Shown here: piece after piece, positions 16,954-28,531 of the stretch
Position numbering within the stretch: the stretch's first letter is position 1
How the letters are laid out: each line of letters begins with the position of its first letter
Assembly (NCBI GenBank): GCA_000824805.1
Contig: CCNA01000002.1
Coordinates: forward strand, 186,001 to 250,000
DNA: 64,000 nt
Reading direction: 5' to 3'
DNA from: Mesorhizobium sp. SOD10
GTDB taxonomy: Bacteria > Pseudomonadota > Alphaproteobacteria > Rhizobiales > Rhizobiaceae
The notes under the pieces: model-generated
Databases searched by the model: none
The model's input: the letters and a program-made list of their open reading frames with translations, nothing else
Told to the model about the DNA's origin: nothing
Position numbers and translations under genes: made by a program

Positions 16954-17484
16954 GACCATCTCGGCGAGGCGACGCACTGTGTTCCAATTGCGCGACGTGC
17001 CGACGCCGAAGCGCTTGTGATTGGCCGCGGCGAGCAGTCGTGAGCTCGGCCGCTCGCGGGAGAAGACAAGCCAGATATCGCCGTCGACCCAAAGCACTCT
17101 CTCATCGTCAGCGGCATGGGCCTGGAGCGCTTCGACGGCATCCGCCGACACCGGCTCGCGCATCACGCGCACCGCGACCTGATCGGCCGAAGCGGCGGAT
17201 TCGCCCGGAAACGGATTGGCTGCAGCAAGCTTGAGCCAGTCCTCGGCGCCGCGCACGATGATGTCGACATGGCGGCCGAAGGTCTTTTCGAAGGCCTTTT
17301 CCAGCCGCTGCTCAAGCTTTGAGATGTCGCCCGCCCGCGCCTCGAAAACCAGATTGCCGGTCGCGACCAGCGTGCGGACGTTTTTCAACCCCAGCTTCTC
17401 GGCCATGGCCTTGAGGTCGGCCATGACCACCCGCCGCCCCTCGCCCAGGACGATGCTGTAGAGCAGCGCGACATAAGTTTGCAT
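16939..17484 (-). CDS. DUF1697 family protein
   Basis: Cytoplasmic protein of 181 aa. Family features are YVALLYSIVLGEGRRVVMADL at the N-terminus, LKNVRTLVATGNLVFEA, and NPFPGES in the middle. The ATG at 17484 is chosen over a TTG two codons upstream. Function is unknown. The C-terminus (GSRQ-stop) is encoded inside a heptamer inverted repeat, so the natural end of the protein may have been changed by insertion or spread of that element. Confidence 0.85.
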   Translation of the reverse strand: MQTYVALLYSIVLGEGRRVVMADLKAMAEKLGLKNVRTLVATGNLVFEARAGDISKLEQRLEKAFEKTFGRHVDIIVRGAEDWLKLAAANPFPGESAASADQVAVRVMREPVSADAVEALQAHAADDERVLWVDGDIWLVFSRERPSSRLLAAANHKRFGVGTSRNWNTVRRLAEMVGSRQ

Positions 17485-17506
17485 GGCCAATGTGCCGGCT
17501 GGTTGC

Positions 17507-19147
<1,641 letters not shown>

Positions 19148-19224
19148 TTAACGCGGCCTGATTGATTCCGCCAGAGAAAAAACCGCCGCGAAGGCTTTTT
19201 CCCAAAATGGCGCCGGGGCCTCCA

Positions 19225-19273
19225 GAGCATGATCCCGAAAAGTGGAAACCGGTTTTCGGGAAAGATCATGCTC
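19225..19273. repeat. Rhizobial intergenic palindrome (RIME-like)
   Basis: GAGCATGATC (19225-19234) pairs with GATCATGCTC (19264-19273), enclosing CCCGAAAA/TTTTCGGG (19234-19241 and 19253-19260). Elements of this kind are abundant in Mesorhizobium, Brucella and relatives. It lies between pyrG and the L,D-transpeptidase terminator. Confidence 0.85.
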
Positions 19274-19307
19274 CAACAAGGAACAGCCCTTGGATTCGGT
19301 CAAAACA

Positions 19308-19332
19308 AAAGGGCCGGCGATGCCGGCCCTTT
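19308..19332 (-). terminator. Rho-independent terminator of the L,D-transpeptidase gene
   Basis: An 11-bp stem AAAGGGCCGGC/GCCGGCCCTTT with a three-base loop, followed on the minus strand by TTTTGTTTTG. It lies 20 bp beyond the transpeptidase stop. Confidence 0.85.
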
Positions 19333-19352
19333 CGGCAGTTTGATGGAAGCGG

Positions 19353-20474
19353 TCAGATAATCACAACCTTGGTGCCGATCTTGACACGGCTATAGAGGTC
19401 CATGACGTGCTCATTGATCATGCGGAAGCAGCCATTGGAGGCACTGGTTCCGATCGTCTGCGGCGCGATGGTGCCGTGGATGCGCAGATGCGTGTCCTTC
19501 TTGCCGTCATAGAGGTAGATAGCGCGCGCGCCGAGCGGGTTCTCGCCACCGCCGGGCATGCCGTCCTTGTACTGGCCGTAATGTTTCGGCTCGCGCTTCT
19601 GCATGTCGAGCGTCGGGATCCAGCGCGGCCATTCCTGCTTGTCGCCGACCGCCACGGTGCCCTTGAACTGCAGGCCCTCGCGGCCGACGGCGATGGCGTA
19701 GCGACGCGCTGTCGAATAGCTCTCGACCAGATAGAGGCGACGCGCGTTGGTGTCGATGACGATGGTGCCCGGCTCGTAGCCCGAGAAGGAAACATCCTGC
19801 GGCACGAATTCCGGTTTCACCTTGAAGGGGCGCTTGGCCTCCTTCTTGGCAAGGGCGGAATCGAGCGCCCGGGTTTCGGGCAGATAGTTGATCGAGGTGA
19901 CGGAGGAACCGCCGAACAGGCCGGCGAACAGCCCGCCGCTGCTCGTCTGCTTCTGGCCGGGGTTCTCGCTGCGCAACTCGCCATTGTTGCCCGTGGCTGT
20001 GATGTTCATCGCCTCGGCCGGGATCGGCTCGGCGGTCTGGATCGGCTCAACTGGCATCAGCGGCTCGATGATCTTGATGGTCTTCTTATTGGCAGGCTTG
20101 GCGTCGGCGACTTCGGCCGGAGCAGCGCCGCCGTTCTTCCTCGCGAGCCATTCCTGGCGCGCGGCGTCCGCCTTGGCCTTCGCCGCCTCACGCATCGCCA
20201 TCTTGCGAGCCTCGAGCGCCTTCTGCTTGGCGGCTTCCTTGTCCGCCGCGATCTTGGCCTCGAGCTTGCTGATCTGCGCGAGATCGTCCGGAGTCGGGTT
20301 TTTCTTCTTCTTGAGGAGCCTCAGCTGCGATGCGTCGCTCTTGGCGGCGACAGGAACTGCGTCGGTCCTCTCAACCGACGGGGAAGTGGCCAGATTTGCC
20401 GGTCCGGCAAAGGCCGAGGAACCCATGCCGAGGACGGCACAGAATCCCAGAAGGATGAAGCTGCGAAGCTGCAT
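19353..20474 (-). CDS. L,D-transpeptidase (YkuD/ErfK family), exported
   Basis: Periplasmic enzyme of 373 aa that forms 3-3 peptidoglycan cross-links or attaches proteins to the wall. The ATG at 20474 gives a signal peptide (MQLRSFILLGFCAVLGMGSSAFAG). A charged Ala/Lys-rich, probably coiled-coil segment spans about residues 45-120, and the YkuD domain fills the C-terminal 150 residues, with catalytic His333 and Cys349 in HGTIAPQTIGTSASNGCFRM. Its gene lies between pyrG and secG with its own strong terminator. Confidence 0.93.
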   Translation of the reverse strand: MQLRSFILLGFCAVLGMGSSAFAGPANLATSPSVERTDAVPVAAKSDASQLRLLKKKKNPTPDDLAQISKLEAKIAADKEAAKQKALEARKMAMREAAKAKADAARQEWLARKNGGAAPAEVADAKPANKKTIKIIEPLMPVEPIQTAEPIPAEAMNITATGNNGELRSENPGQKQTSSGGLFAGLFGGSSVTSINYLPETRALDSALAKKEAKRPFKVKPEFVPQDVSFSGYEPGTIVIDTNARRLYLVESYSTARRYAIAVGREGLQFKGTVAVGDKQEWPRWIPTLDMQKREPKHYGQYKDGMPGGGENPLGARAIYLYDGKKDTHLRIHGTIAPQTIGTSASNGCFRMINEHVMDLYSRVKIGTKVVII

Positions 20475-20686
20475 GGCGAAGATCCGATTGTTCAGTGCAA
20501 GTTGCCCACGGCGTCGCCCGGCGCCCCCCAAGGACGCCGAAAAGTGCCGCGCGCAATCTATAGTCGATGGGCTGTCGTCGCCTCAAGCTGAGGCAGGCGC
20601 TACGCCCAGTTGAATCTTCGTGATGGGCGCGCATTTGCCGCGACTGTGTTCAAAGAACAACAGATCGCGGCCCGATGCTTGTCCGG

Positions 20687-21199
20687 CTACTGGTTCGGGA
20701 CCTGCGGGGTGACCGGCAGGGTGACGCCATTGTTTGCCGGCGGCGTGGCCGGATTCGCGGGCGCCGGCGCAGCCGGAGCGGGCGTCGTTGCCGGGGCCGG
20801 CGGGGTCGCGCCATTGGCGAGCGGCGTGGTCGTCGCCGTGCCGCCTGACGGAGCCGTGCTGCCGGCCGGAGCCACGGGCTTGGAGGTGCCCACCGGCCCG
20901 TTGGAACCCGGCAGCTGGTTGAGCACGCCGTTGCCCTGGCCGGACGTCGCCGGACGGTCGAGAATGTCGATCGGCTTCTCGCCGTAGCGGGCAAGGATCG
21001 ACAGCGCCAGCGATGTTACGAAGAAGGCCGCAGCCAGGATTGCGGTGGCGCGGGTCAGCGCGTTGGCGGCGCCGCGCGCGGTCATGAAGCCGGAACCGCC
21101 GCCGATGCCCAGGCCGCCGCCTTCGGAGCGCTGCAGCAGCACCACGCCGACAAGGGCGAGCACGACCATGAGGTGGATGACGATCAGTACGGTTTCCAT
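20687..21199 (-). CDS. secG: Preprotein translocase subunit SecG
   Basis: Inner-membrane component of the SecYEG channel, 170 aa. Two membrane helices (about residues 3-22 and 52-72) flank the conserved cytoplasmic LLQRSEGGGLGIGGGSGFMTARG. The last 80 residues form a Pro/Ala/Thr-rich tail absent from the 110-aa E. coli protein; such tails are common in rhizobial SecG but variable. The gene is alone on the minus strand, next to tpiA. Confidence 0.95.
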   Translation of the reverse strand: METVLIVIHLMVVLALVGVVLLQRSEGGGLGIGGGSGFMTARGAANALTRATAILAAAFFVTSLALSILARYGEKPIDILDRPATSGQGNGVLNQLPGSNGPVGTSKPVAPAGSTAPSGGTATTTPLANGATPPAPATTPAPAAPAPANPATPPANNGVTLPVTPQVPNQ

Positions 21200-21360
21200 A
21201 ATTTATCCTGGCGAGGCCGAGCGCTGCCGCGCATACGACCGGTGTTTTGGAGGCGGCTCCTTACAATGCTTTGGCGGCATTTCCAAGCCCGTGGCCGGGA
21301 ATATGGGAAGCAATGCGGCCATTACAACGATTTAGGCCGCGCGAGCCTGGGCGACGGTCG

Positions 21361-22128
21361 CTAAGCGATGTTCATATAGGCTTCCGCAATCGCCAGAAAG
21401 TCGGCTGCCTTGAGGCTGGCGCCGCCGACCAGCGCACCATCGACGTTCTCGACGCCGAGAAGCTCCACCGCATTGGAGGGCTTGACCGAGCCCCCGTAAA
21501 GAATGCGCATCTTCGCCGCGGCATCGCCCAGCGACCCCGTCAGCTTGCCGCGGATATGCGCATGCGCCTCGGCTACGTCGGCCGCGGTCGGGGTCAGGCC
21601 GGTGCCGATCGCCCAGACCGGCTCATAGGCAATGATGGTGTTGGCCGCGGTCGCGCTGGTCGGAACCGACCCTTCGAGCTGACGCGACAGGACATCAAGC
21701 GTGGCGCCCGCCTCGCGCTCGGCCCGCGTTTCGCCGATGCAGATGATGGCCACAAGCCCCGCCCGCCAGGCGGCCGATGCCTTGGCATGCACGATGGCAT
21801 CATTGTCGCCGAACAGCTCGCGACGCTCCGAATGGCCGACGATCACGTGGCTTGCGCCGGCATCCTTGAGCATCTCGGCCGAAATCTCGCCGGTGAAGGC
21901 GCCGCTCTCCTTGGGATGGCAATCCTCTCCCCCGGCCCGCACCGGCGTGCGCGACAGGATCTCGGCGGCGCGCTGGAGCAAGGTCGCCGGCACGCACACC
22001 AGGGCTTCGGTCTCCGCGTCGAGTCCGCTCATGAACCCGTTGCCGATCGACCGCAGCTCGTTGAGCGAGGCGCTGGTGCCGTTCATTTTCCAGTTGCCGG
22101 CGACAAGCGGGCGGATTCCAGGGGTCAT
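21361..22128 (-). CDS. tpiA: Triosephosphate isomerase
   Basis: Glycolytic and gluconeogenic enzyme interconverting glyceraldehyde 3-phosphate and dihydroxyacetone phosphate; 255 aa. The ATG at 22128 gives [17 protein letters not shown] with the catalytic Lys in NWKMN; the catalytic His is in VGHSERR and Glu in [11 protein letters not shown]. The phosphate-binding [11 protein letters not shown] is near the end. The gene is divergent from ppiD across 143 bp. Confidence 0.97.
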   Translation of the reverse strand: MTPGIRPLVAGNWKMNGTSASLNELRSIGNGFMSGLDAETEALVCVPATLLQRAAEILSRTPVRAGGEDCHPKESGAFTGEISAEMLKDAGASHVIVGHSERRELFGDNDAIVHAKASAAWRAGLVAIICIGETRAEREAGATLDVLSRQLEGSVPTSATAANTIIAYEPVWAIGTGLTPTAADVAEAHAHIRGKLTGSLGDAAAKMRILYGGSVKPSNAVELLGVENVDGALVGGASLKAADFLAIAEAYMNIA

Positions 22129-22271
22129 GGGGCGCGTTCTCCGAGCGACGTTAAGCAGCGCCCTCACTACCAAAATCAGGTCACAAAGCAATCGACAGTG
22201 GGCCGGAAGGGCGCTATTGCGCTTGTTTCACACTCGGCGCGTGCGAAAATGCGCAAAAATCGGAAGTATGC

Positions 22272-24167
22272 ATGCTTGGTATATTGAGAAGCGCGGCGGG
22301 CACTTGGGTCGCGAAGGCGTTGCTGTCCTTGCTGGTGGTGAGCTTCCTCGCCTGGGGCGCGACCACGCGCATGGTGGGTGGCGTGCTGGGCGGTCATCAC
22401 GCGGTGATCACGGCCGGCGGCACCGAGGTCTCGATTAACGAGTACCGCCTCGCCTATGACCGCCAGCTCAGCCTTCTGTCGCAGCAATATGGCCAGCGCG
22501 TCACCCAGGAGCAGGCCAAGCTGCTCGGCGTCGACAACCAGGTGCTGGCGCAGCTCGTTTCGGGCGCCGTGCTCGACGAGCAGGCGCGCAAGCTAGGGCT
22601 CGGCCTTTCCAAGGACCGGCTGGCCGAGCTGACGCGCGAGGATCCCGCGTTCAAGGGCCCCAGCGGCCAGTTCGATCGCCGGACCTTCGAATATCTCCTG
22701 CGCCAGCTCGGCATGCGGCCTGAGGACTATCTCAAGAACCGTGCGCAGGTAGCCGTGCGCCAGCAGATCGTCGAGGCGATCTCCGACGGCCTGAAGGTGC
22801 CGCAGACGTTCCTGAAGGCGGTCTCGCTCTATCGCGGCGAGGATCGCACGATCGACTATCTAGTGCTGCCAAAGAGGCTGGTGCAGCCGATTGAGGCGCC
22901 GTCCGACAGCGCCATCAACGCCTATTTCGACGCCAACAAGAAGAACTATGCCGCGCCGGAATACCGCAAGTTCTCCTATATCCGGCTGGAGCCGCAGGAT
23001 ATCGCGGATCCGTCCGCGGTGACCGACAGCCAAGTCAGCGAGGACTACAACAAGAACATCGCGCGCTACACGACGCCCGAGATGCGCACCATCGAGCAGC
23101 TGGTGTTCAAGACGCCGGATGCGGCCAAGGCGGCCTACGATTCGCTGAAGGCAGGCGCCACTTTCGACAAGCTCATCACCGCCGAAGGCAAGACGCCGGC
23201 CGACACGCTGCTGGGCACGTTGTCGAAGGACAAGATCGCCGACAAGGCGATCGCCGATGCGGCTTTCTCGCTCAATGCCAATGAGGTCAGCCCAGTCGTC
23301 CAGGGCGCCTTCGGTCCCGTGCTCTTGCGCGTCACCGAGATCAAGCCGCAGGTGGTGAAGCCGCTTTCGGAAGTGTCCGCCCAGATCCGCAAGGACCTGG
23401 CGCTCGGCGAAGCAAGCCGCATCCTGCTCGACGTCCATGACAGCTATGAGGACACCCGCGCCTCAGGCGCCTCGCTTGCCCAAGCCGCCGAGAAGCTGAA
23501 GCTCAAGGTTGTCACCATCGACGCCATCGACCGTACGGGCCAGCGGCCGGACGGCACGATTGTCAACGACCTGCCGGAATCGGCCACGCTGATCAAGTCG
23601 GTGTTCGCGGCCGAGCCCAACACCGAGAACGAGGGCCTGACCACCGCGGACAATGGCTTTGTCTTCTACGAGGTGCAGTCGATCACGCCGGCGCGCGACC
23701 GCGCGCTGGACGAAGTCCGCAAGAAGGTCGTGGCCGACTGGACGGAGGCCGAGACCGACAAGCGGCTCGACGCGAAGGCTAAGGGGCTGGAGAAGCGCCT
23801 CAAGGCCGGCACCACGCTCGACGTCATCGCCGGCGAGCTCAAGCTGGAGAAACAAACCAAGCGTGGCCTTAAGCGCGAAGCCGACGATGCCGATTTTGGC
23901 AAGGAGGGTGCTGCGGCGATGTTCGGCGTCGGAGAAGGCGGTACCGGTTTGATCCCCTCGCCCACCGGCGACGGCCAGATCCTGTTCAAGGTTGCCGAGG
24001 TCTTCGAGCCGGCAGGCGCCGACGGCAGCGCGGTGCCGGAAGACGCGCAGAAATCCTTCGGCGCCGGCATGTCCGACGACCTGCTCGACCAGCTGGTGGC
24101 GCAGCTGCAATCGCAATATGACGTTCGCATCGACCCGAACGCCGTTTCGCAAGCACAGACACGATGA
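22272..24167 (+). CDS. ppiD: Peptidyl-prolyl isomerase PpiD-like (SurA_N/parvulin)
   Basis: Membrane-anchored periplasmic folding factor of 631 aa. One N-terminal membrane helix ([19 protein letters not shown], about residues 14-32) is followed by a SurA_N-like chaperone region and a PpiC-type rotamase region near residues 240-380 ([35 protein letters not shown]). Typical PpiD layout and length. It overlaps trpD by four bases (ATGA), an arrangement repeated in rhizobia where ppiD heads the trpDC-moaC-moeA-lexA run. Confidence 0.92.
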   Translation: MLGILRSAAGTWVAKALLSLLVVSFLAWGATTRMVGGVLGGHHAVITAGGTEVSINEYRLAYDRQLSLLSQQYGQRVTQEQAKLLGVDNQVLAQLVSGAVLDEQARKLGLGLSKDRLAELTREDPAFKGPSGQFDRRTFEYLLRQLGMRPEDYLKNRAQVAVRQQIVEAISDGLKVPQTFLKAVSLYRGEDRTIDYLVLPKRLVQPIEAPSDSAINAYFDANKKNYAAPEYRKFSYIRLEPQDIADPSAVTDSQVSEDYNKNIARYTTPEMRTIEQLVFKTPDAAKAAYDSLKAGATFDKLITAEGKTPADTLLGTLSKDKIADKAIADAAFSLNANEVSPVVQGAFGPVLLRVTEIKPQVVKPLSEVSAQIRKDLALGEASRILLDVHDSYEDTRASGASLAQAAEKLKLKVVTIDAIDRTGQRPDGTIVNDLPESATLIKSVFAAEPNTENEGLTTADNGFVFYEVQSITPARDRALDEVRKKVVADWTEAETDKRLDAKAKGLEKRLKAGTTLDVIAGELKLEKQTKRGLKREADDADFGKEGAAAMFGVGEGGTGLIPSPTGDGQILFKVAEVFEPAGADGSAVPEDAQKSFGAGMSDDLLDQLVAQLQSQYDVRIDPNAVSQAQTR

Positions 24168-25174
24168 GCGCGCTGAAGACACACATAGCCAAGGTTGCCA
24201 CCGGCACCGCGCTTTCCTTCGAGGAAGCGCGCGAGGCGTTCGACATCATCATGTCGGGCGACGCGACGCCCGGCCAGATCGGCGGCTTCCTGATGGCGCT
24301 GCGCGTGCGCGGCGAGACCGTGAGCGAGATATCCGGCGCGGTGGCGACGATGCGCGCCAAGATGCTGCGTGTCGAGGCGCCGCACGGCGCCATCGACATC
24401 GTCGGCACCGGCGGCGACAATTCGCACTCGGTCAACATCTCGACCGCTTCGGCCTTCGTCATCGCCGCCGCCGGCGTGCCGGTCGCCAAGCATGGCAATC
24501 GCGGCCTGTCCTCGCTGACCGGCTCCGCCGATGTGCTGACCGCGCTGGGCGTCAAGATCGATATCTCGCCGGAGATGATCGGCCGCTGCATCCACGAAGC
24601 CGGGGTCGGCTTTATGTTCGCGCCGGCGCATCATCCGGCGATGAAGCATGTCGGGCCGACCCGCGTCGAGCTCGGCACCCGTACCATCTTCAACCTGCTC
24701 GGGCCGTTGTCGAACCCGGCCGGCGTCAGCCGCCAGATGGTGGGCGTCTTCCTGCCGGAGTGGATCATGCCGGTGGCCGAGACGCTGAAGGCGCTGGGCG
24801 CCGATCACGCCTGGGTCGTCCATGGCGACGGTTATGACGAGATCACCACGACGGGCGAAACCCAGGTGGCGGAGCTTGCCGGCGGCGAGATCCGCAGCTT
24901 CACCCTGACGCCGGAAGCCGTCGGGTTGAAGCGGCACAGCAAGGAAGAGCTGCGCGGCGGCGACGCGGCCTACAACGCCAAGGAATTGCGCGATATGCTG
25001 GGCGGAGCGGCCGGCGCCTACCGCGACACAGTGCTGATGAATGCCGGCGCCGGGCTGGTCGTGGCCGGCAAGGTGACGACTTTGGCCGACGGCATCGCGG
25101 CGGCGGCGCAAGCGATCGACAGCGGCCGCGCGCTCGGCGTGCTGGACAAGCTCGTCGAGATTTCGAACGGATAA
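24164..25174 (+). CDS. trpD: Anthranilate phosphoribosyltransferase
   Basis: Second step of tryptophan synthesis, joining anthranilate to PRPP; 336 aa. The PRPP-binding motif [14 protein letters not shown] is at about residues 80-93, with [17 protein letters not shown] following and [19 protein letters not shown] near 160. The ATG overlaps the ppiD stop. trpC follows after four bases, so the two are one unit. Confidence 0.98.
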   Translation: MSALKTHIAKVATGTALSFEEAREAFDIIMSGDATPGQIGGFLMALRVRGETVSEISGAVATMRAKMLRVEAPHGAIDIVGTGGDNSHSVNISTASAFVIAAAGVPVAKHGNRGLSSLTGSADVLTALGVKIDISPEMIGRCIHEAGVGFMFAPAHHPAMKHVGPTRVELGTRTIFNLLGPLSNPAGVSRQMVGVFLPEWIMPVAETLKALGADHAWVVHGDGYDEITTTGETQVAELAGGEIRSFTLTPEAVGLKRHSKEELRGGDAAYNAKELRDMLGGAAGAYRDTVLMNAGAGLVVAGKVTTLADGIAAAAQAIDSGRALGVLDKLVEISNG

Positions 25175-25178
25175 GACC

Positions 25179-25991
25179 TTGTCGGACATCCTGCGCAAGA
25201 TCGAAGCCTACAAGCGCGAAGAGATCGCCGCCGCGAAGCTCGCCGTGCCGTTCGCCGAGATCAAGGCGAAAGCCAGGGACGCCGAGCCGCCGCGCGGCTT
25301 CCTCGCGGCACTCGAAGCCAAGCGCCGGGCCGGCGGTTTCGCGCTGATCGCCGAGATAAAGAAGGCCAGCCCTTCCAAGGGGCTGATCCGCGCCGATTTC
25401 GATCCACCGGCGCTCGCTAGGGCCTATCAGAAAGGTGGCGCAGCCTGTCTTTCGGTGCTGACCGATGCGCCGTCTTTCCAGGGCGCTCCGGAATTTCTGA
25501 CCAATGCGCGCAAGGCGGTGTCTCTGCCCGCGTTGCGTAAGGATTTTCTGTTCGACCCTTATCAGGTCTACGAGGCCCGCGCCTGGGGCGCGGACGCCAT
25601 CCTGATCATCATGGCAAGCGTTGACGATGCCCTGGCGAGCGAATTGGAAGCGACCGCGTTCGAACTCGGGATGGACGCGCTGATCGAGGTGCATGACGAG
25701 GCCGAAACGGAGCGCGCGCTAAAATTGTCGTCGCGGCTGATCGGAATCAACAACCGCAATTTGCGGACCTTCGAGACCAGGCTTGAGACTTCCGAGCGGG
25801 TGGCGCCGATGGTGCCGGGCGGCTACCTGCTGGTCAGCGAAAGCGGCATCTTCACCCACGACGACTGCCTCAGGATGCAAAAGACCGGCATCGGCGCCTT
25901 CCTGGTCGGCGAGAGCCTGATGCGGCAGGCGGATGTGGCCGCGGCGACCGAGCTTCTGCTGACAGGCAAGGCGGCGGCTGAGGCCATCTGA
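25179..25991 (+). CDS. trpC: Indole-3-glycerol phosphate synthase
   Basis: Ring-closing step of tryptophan synthesis; 270 aa TIM barrel, monofunctional (no fused TrpF). It starts at TTG four bases after trpD, giving [20 protein letters not shown], the standard rhizobial N-terminus. Catalytic features: [32 protein letters not shown], and the phosphate site VSESGI. moaC begins one base after the stop. Confidence 0.97.
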   Translation: MSDILRKIEAYKREEIAAAKLAVPFAEIKAKARDAEPPRGFLAALEAKRRAGGFALIAEIKKASPSKGLIRADFDPPALARAYQKGGAACLSVLTDAPSFQGAPEFLTNARKAVSLPALRKDFLFDPYQVYEARAWGADAILIIMASVDDALASELEATAFELGMDALIEVHDEAETERALKLSSRLIGINNRNLRTFETRLETSERVAPMVPGGYLLVSESGIFTHDDCLRMQKTGIGAFLVGESLMRQADVAAATELLLTGKAAAEAI

Positions 25992-25992
25992 G

Positions 25993-26469
25993 ATGGCCCT
26001 CACCCATCTCGGCGCCAAGGGCGAAGCCAACATGGTCGATGTCGGCGACAAGGCCGAGACAACACGCACCGCGATCGCCGAAGGCTTTGTCTCGATGCAG
26101 CCGGAAACGCTGGAGATGATTCTCGCCGGCGACGCCAAGAAGGGCGATGTGCTGGGCACAGCGCGCATCGCCGGCATCATGGCGGCGAAGAGGACGCATG
26201 AGTTGATCCCGCTTTGCCATCCGCTGCTTCTCACCAAAGTGGCCGTCGAGATCGAGCCGGACCGCGCGCTGCCCGGCCTCAGGGTCACCGCGCTTGCCCG
26301 CGTCACCGGCAAGACCGGCGTGGAGATGGAGGCGCTGACCGCCGCTTCGGTCGCCTGCCTCACCATCTACGACATGGCCAAGGCGGCGGACCGTGGCATG
26401 GTGATTTCCGGTATCCGGCTGGTCGAAAAGACCGGCGGCAAGTCGGGCGACTACAAGGCGGGTGCCTGA
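25993..26469 (+). CDS. moaC: Cyclic pyranopterin monophosphate synthase
   Basis: Early step of molybdenum cofactor synthesis; 158 aa, normal size. Motifs include [18 protein letters not shown], the active-site region LIPLCHPL, and the C-terminal [20 protein letters not shown]. The ATG follows the trpC stop by one base and the TGA overlaps the moeA ATG (TGATG), so the genes form a tight operon linking tryptophan and molybdopterin functions, as in other rhizobia. Confidence 0.97.
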   Translation: MALTHLGAKGEANMVDVGDKAETTRTAIAEGFVSMQPETLEMILAGDAKKGDVLGTARIAGIMAAKRTHELIPLCHPLLLTKVAVEIEPDRALPGLRVTALARVTGKTGVEMEALTAASVACLTIYDMAKAADRGMVISGIRLVEKTGGKSGDYKAGA

Positions 26470-27674
26470 TGGCCCTCGTTCCAGTCGCCGAAGCGCTCGA
26501 ACGCTTGCTCGACGGCGCAGCACCTTTGCCGGGCGAGAGCGTTCCGCTGGCGGACGCGGCCGGGCGGGTTCTGGCGGAACCGGTTGTGGCGCTGCGCACC
26601 CAGCCGCCCTTCAACGCCTCGGCGATGGACGGCTACGCCGTACGCTCCGCCGATGTTGCTTCTGCGCCGGCGCAACTGGAGGTCATAGGCATGGCGCCCG
26701 CCGGGCGCGGCTTTTCCGGGACTGTCGGCGAAGGCCAGGCGGTGCGCATCTTCACCGGCGCACCGCTGCCTGAAGGCGCGGACACCATCGTCATCCAGGA
26801 AAACGTCCGCGATCTCGGCAACCGCCAGATCGAGGTGACGGAGCCGACGGCCGAAGCACGCAATGTGCGCCGCCGCGGGCTCGACTTCGTCCAAGGCGAC
26901 GTGGTGCTCGAAAAGGGCCGCGTGCTCGACGCGGCGGCCCTTTCGCTTGCAGCCTCGGCCAACCATCCCGCCTTGAATGTCGTGCGCCGGCCGCTGGTCG
27001 CGATCATCGCCACCGGCGATGAACTGTTGCCGCCGGGCAGCGCGCTCGGCCCCGATCAGATCATTTCGTCCAACGCCTATGGCGTTGCCGCCGCCGCCCA
27101 GTCGGTCGGCGCGCGTGCGCTCGACCTCGGCATCGCCGCCGATCGCAAGGAAGCGATCGCGGCGCTGGTCCGGAAAGCAGTCGAGGCGAACGCCGATGTC
27201 ATCGTCACGCTCGGCGGCGCCTCGGTCGGCGACCACGACCTGATCCATGACGTGCTGACCGGTGAGGGCATGCGGCTCGACTTCTGGAAGATCGCCATGC
27301 GCCCCGGCAAACCGCTGATGTTCGGCCGGCTTGGCAATGTCCGCTGCATCGGCCTGCCCGGCAACCCGGTGGCGAGCATCGTCTGCTCGCAGCTCTTCCT
27401 GAAGCCGCTGCTTGCCCGGCTCGGCGGCCGCGACCACAGGCAGGACCTGCGAACGGCCCGGCTGGGCGCAGCGATGCAGGCCAACGACCTCAGGCAGGAC
27501 TATGTGCGCGCCGTCATACGCGAGGACGCCGGCACGCTCGTCGCGACCCCGTTCGGCATCCAGGACTCCTCGATGCTCAGAACGCTCGCCGACGCCAACG
27601 GCCTGATCGTGCGCGAGCCCTTCGCGCCGGCAGCCGAGACCGGCGCCGAATGCAGCGTTCTGATGTTACGCTGA
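26469..27674 (+). CDS. moeA: Molybdopterin molybdenumtransferase
   Basis: Inserts molybdenum into adenylated molybdopterin; 401 aa. It begins at the ATG within the TGATG overlap with moaC. Motifs: [16 protein letters not shown] (about residue 46), the MoCF-type signature [18 protein letters not shown] (about residue 245), and [16 protein letters not shown]. The gene ends 116 bp before lexA; that gap contains the SOS box. Confidence 0.97.
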   Translation: MALVPVAEALERLLDGAAPLPGESVPLADAAGRVLAEPVVALRTQPPFNASAMDGYAVRSADVASAPAQLEVIGMAPAGRGFSGTVGEGQAVRIFTGAPLPEGADTIVIQENVRDLGNRQIEVTEPTAEARNVRRRGLDFVQGDVVLEKGRVLDAAALSLAASANHPALNVVRRPLVAIIATGDELLPPGSALGPDQIISSNAYGVAAAAQSVGARALDLGIAADRKEAIAALVRKAVEANADVIVTLGGASVGDHDLIHDVLTGEGMRLDFWKIAMRPGKPLMFGRLGNVRCIGLPGNPVASIVCSQLFLKPLLARLGGRDHRQDLRTARLGAAMQANDLRQDYVRAVIREDAGTLVATPFGIQDSSMLRTLADANGLIVREPFAPAAETGAECSVLMLR

Positions 27675-27714
27675 ACAAATCGTCAACGAATTCACTAAAC
27701 TTTAAACGGTTGCG

Positions 27715-27729
27715 GAACACAACTGGAAC
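27715..27729 (+). promoter_or_regulatory. LexA binding site (alphaproteobacterial SOS box)
   Basis: GAAC-ACAACTG-GAAC, a perfect match to the alphaproteobacterial GAAC-N7-GAAC consensus, 61 bp upstream of the lexA start. A weaker GTTC-N7-GTTT follows at 27741-27755. Autoregulation of lexA is expected. Confidence 0.88.
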
Positions 27730-27790
27730 AGATAGTGTTTGTTCTGGGTTTGTTTTTCTGATTCTGGTTTCAGAACCCGTGGGGGCCGCC

Positions 27791-28531
27791 ATGCTGACGC
27801 GCAAACAACATGAACTTCTGATGTTCATCCACGAAAGGCTGAAGGAAAGCGGGATTCCGCCGTCTTTCGACGAGATGAAGGAAGCGCTCGACCTCGCCTC
27901 CAAGTCCGGCATCCACCGGCTGATCACGGCGTTGGAGGAACGCGGTTTCATTCGCCGGCTGCCGAACCGGGCGCGCGCGCTGGAGGTGCTGCGCCTGCCC
28001 GACTCGATCGCTCCCGGCCTCAACGCGGCGAAGAAGTTTTCGCCAAGCGTCATCCAGGGCAGCCTGGGTCAGAACAATCTCAGCCGTCAGGTCAAGCCGG
28101 CTGCGCCCTCGCGCGCCCCGACGCCGAGCAACGACGACGATGCCGGCTCGGCCGTATCCATTCCGGTGATGGGTCGCATCGCCGCCGGTGTGCCGATCGA
28201 CGCCATCCAGCACCAGACGCATTCGATCACGGTGCCGCCGGACATGATCGCCGGCGGCGAGCATTATGCGCTGGAGGTCAAAGGCGACTCGATGATCGAG
28301 GCCGGCATTTTCGACGGCGACACCGTCATCATCCGCAACGCCAACACGGCAAGCCCAGGCGAGATCGTCGTGGCGCTGGTCGATGATGAGGAAGCGACGC
28401 TCAAGCGCTTCCGCCGCAAGGGTGCCTCGATCGCGCTAGAAGCCGCCAATCCGGCCTACGAGACCCGCATCTTCGGACCGGATCGGGTGAAGGTGCAGGG
28501 CAAGCTCGTCGGGTTGATCCGCCGCTATTGA
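27791..28531 (+). CDS. lexA: LexA repressor
   Basis: SOS-response repressor of 246 aa. The ATG at 27791 gives [21 protein letters not shown] winged helix-turn-helix spans residues 1-65; the S24 peptidase domain has the Ala132-Gly133 cleavage site, catalytic Ser167 (GDSM) and Lys205. The linker (residues 75-120) is longer than in E. coli, as is usual in rhizobia. A perfect SOS box lies upstream. The 3' end overlaps the convergent comEC gene by 7 bases. Confidence 0.98.
   Translation: MLTRKQHELLMFIHERLKESGIPPSFDEMKEALDLASKSGIHRLITALEERGFIRRLPNRARALEVLRLPDSIAPGLNAAKKFSPSVIQGSLGQNNLSRQVKPAAPSRAPTPSNDDDAGSAVSIPVMGRIAAGVPIDAIQHQTHSITVPPDMIAGGEHYALEVKGDSMIEAGIFDGDTVIIRNANTASPGEIVVALVDDEEATLKRFRRKGASIALEAANPAYETRIFGPDRVKVQGKLVGLIRRY

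Noticed and set aside
19225-19273. Considered as an insertion-sequence end or a terminator
   Set aside because: It is a complete dyad typical of dispersed rhizobial repeats; no transposase fragment is nearby and the real terminator is separate at 19308-19332.
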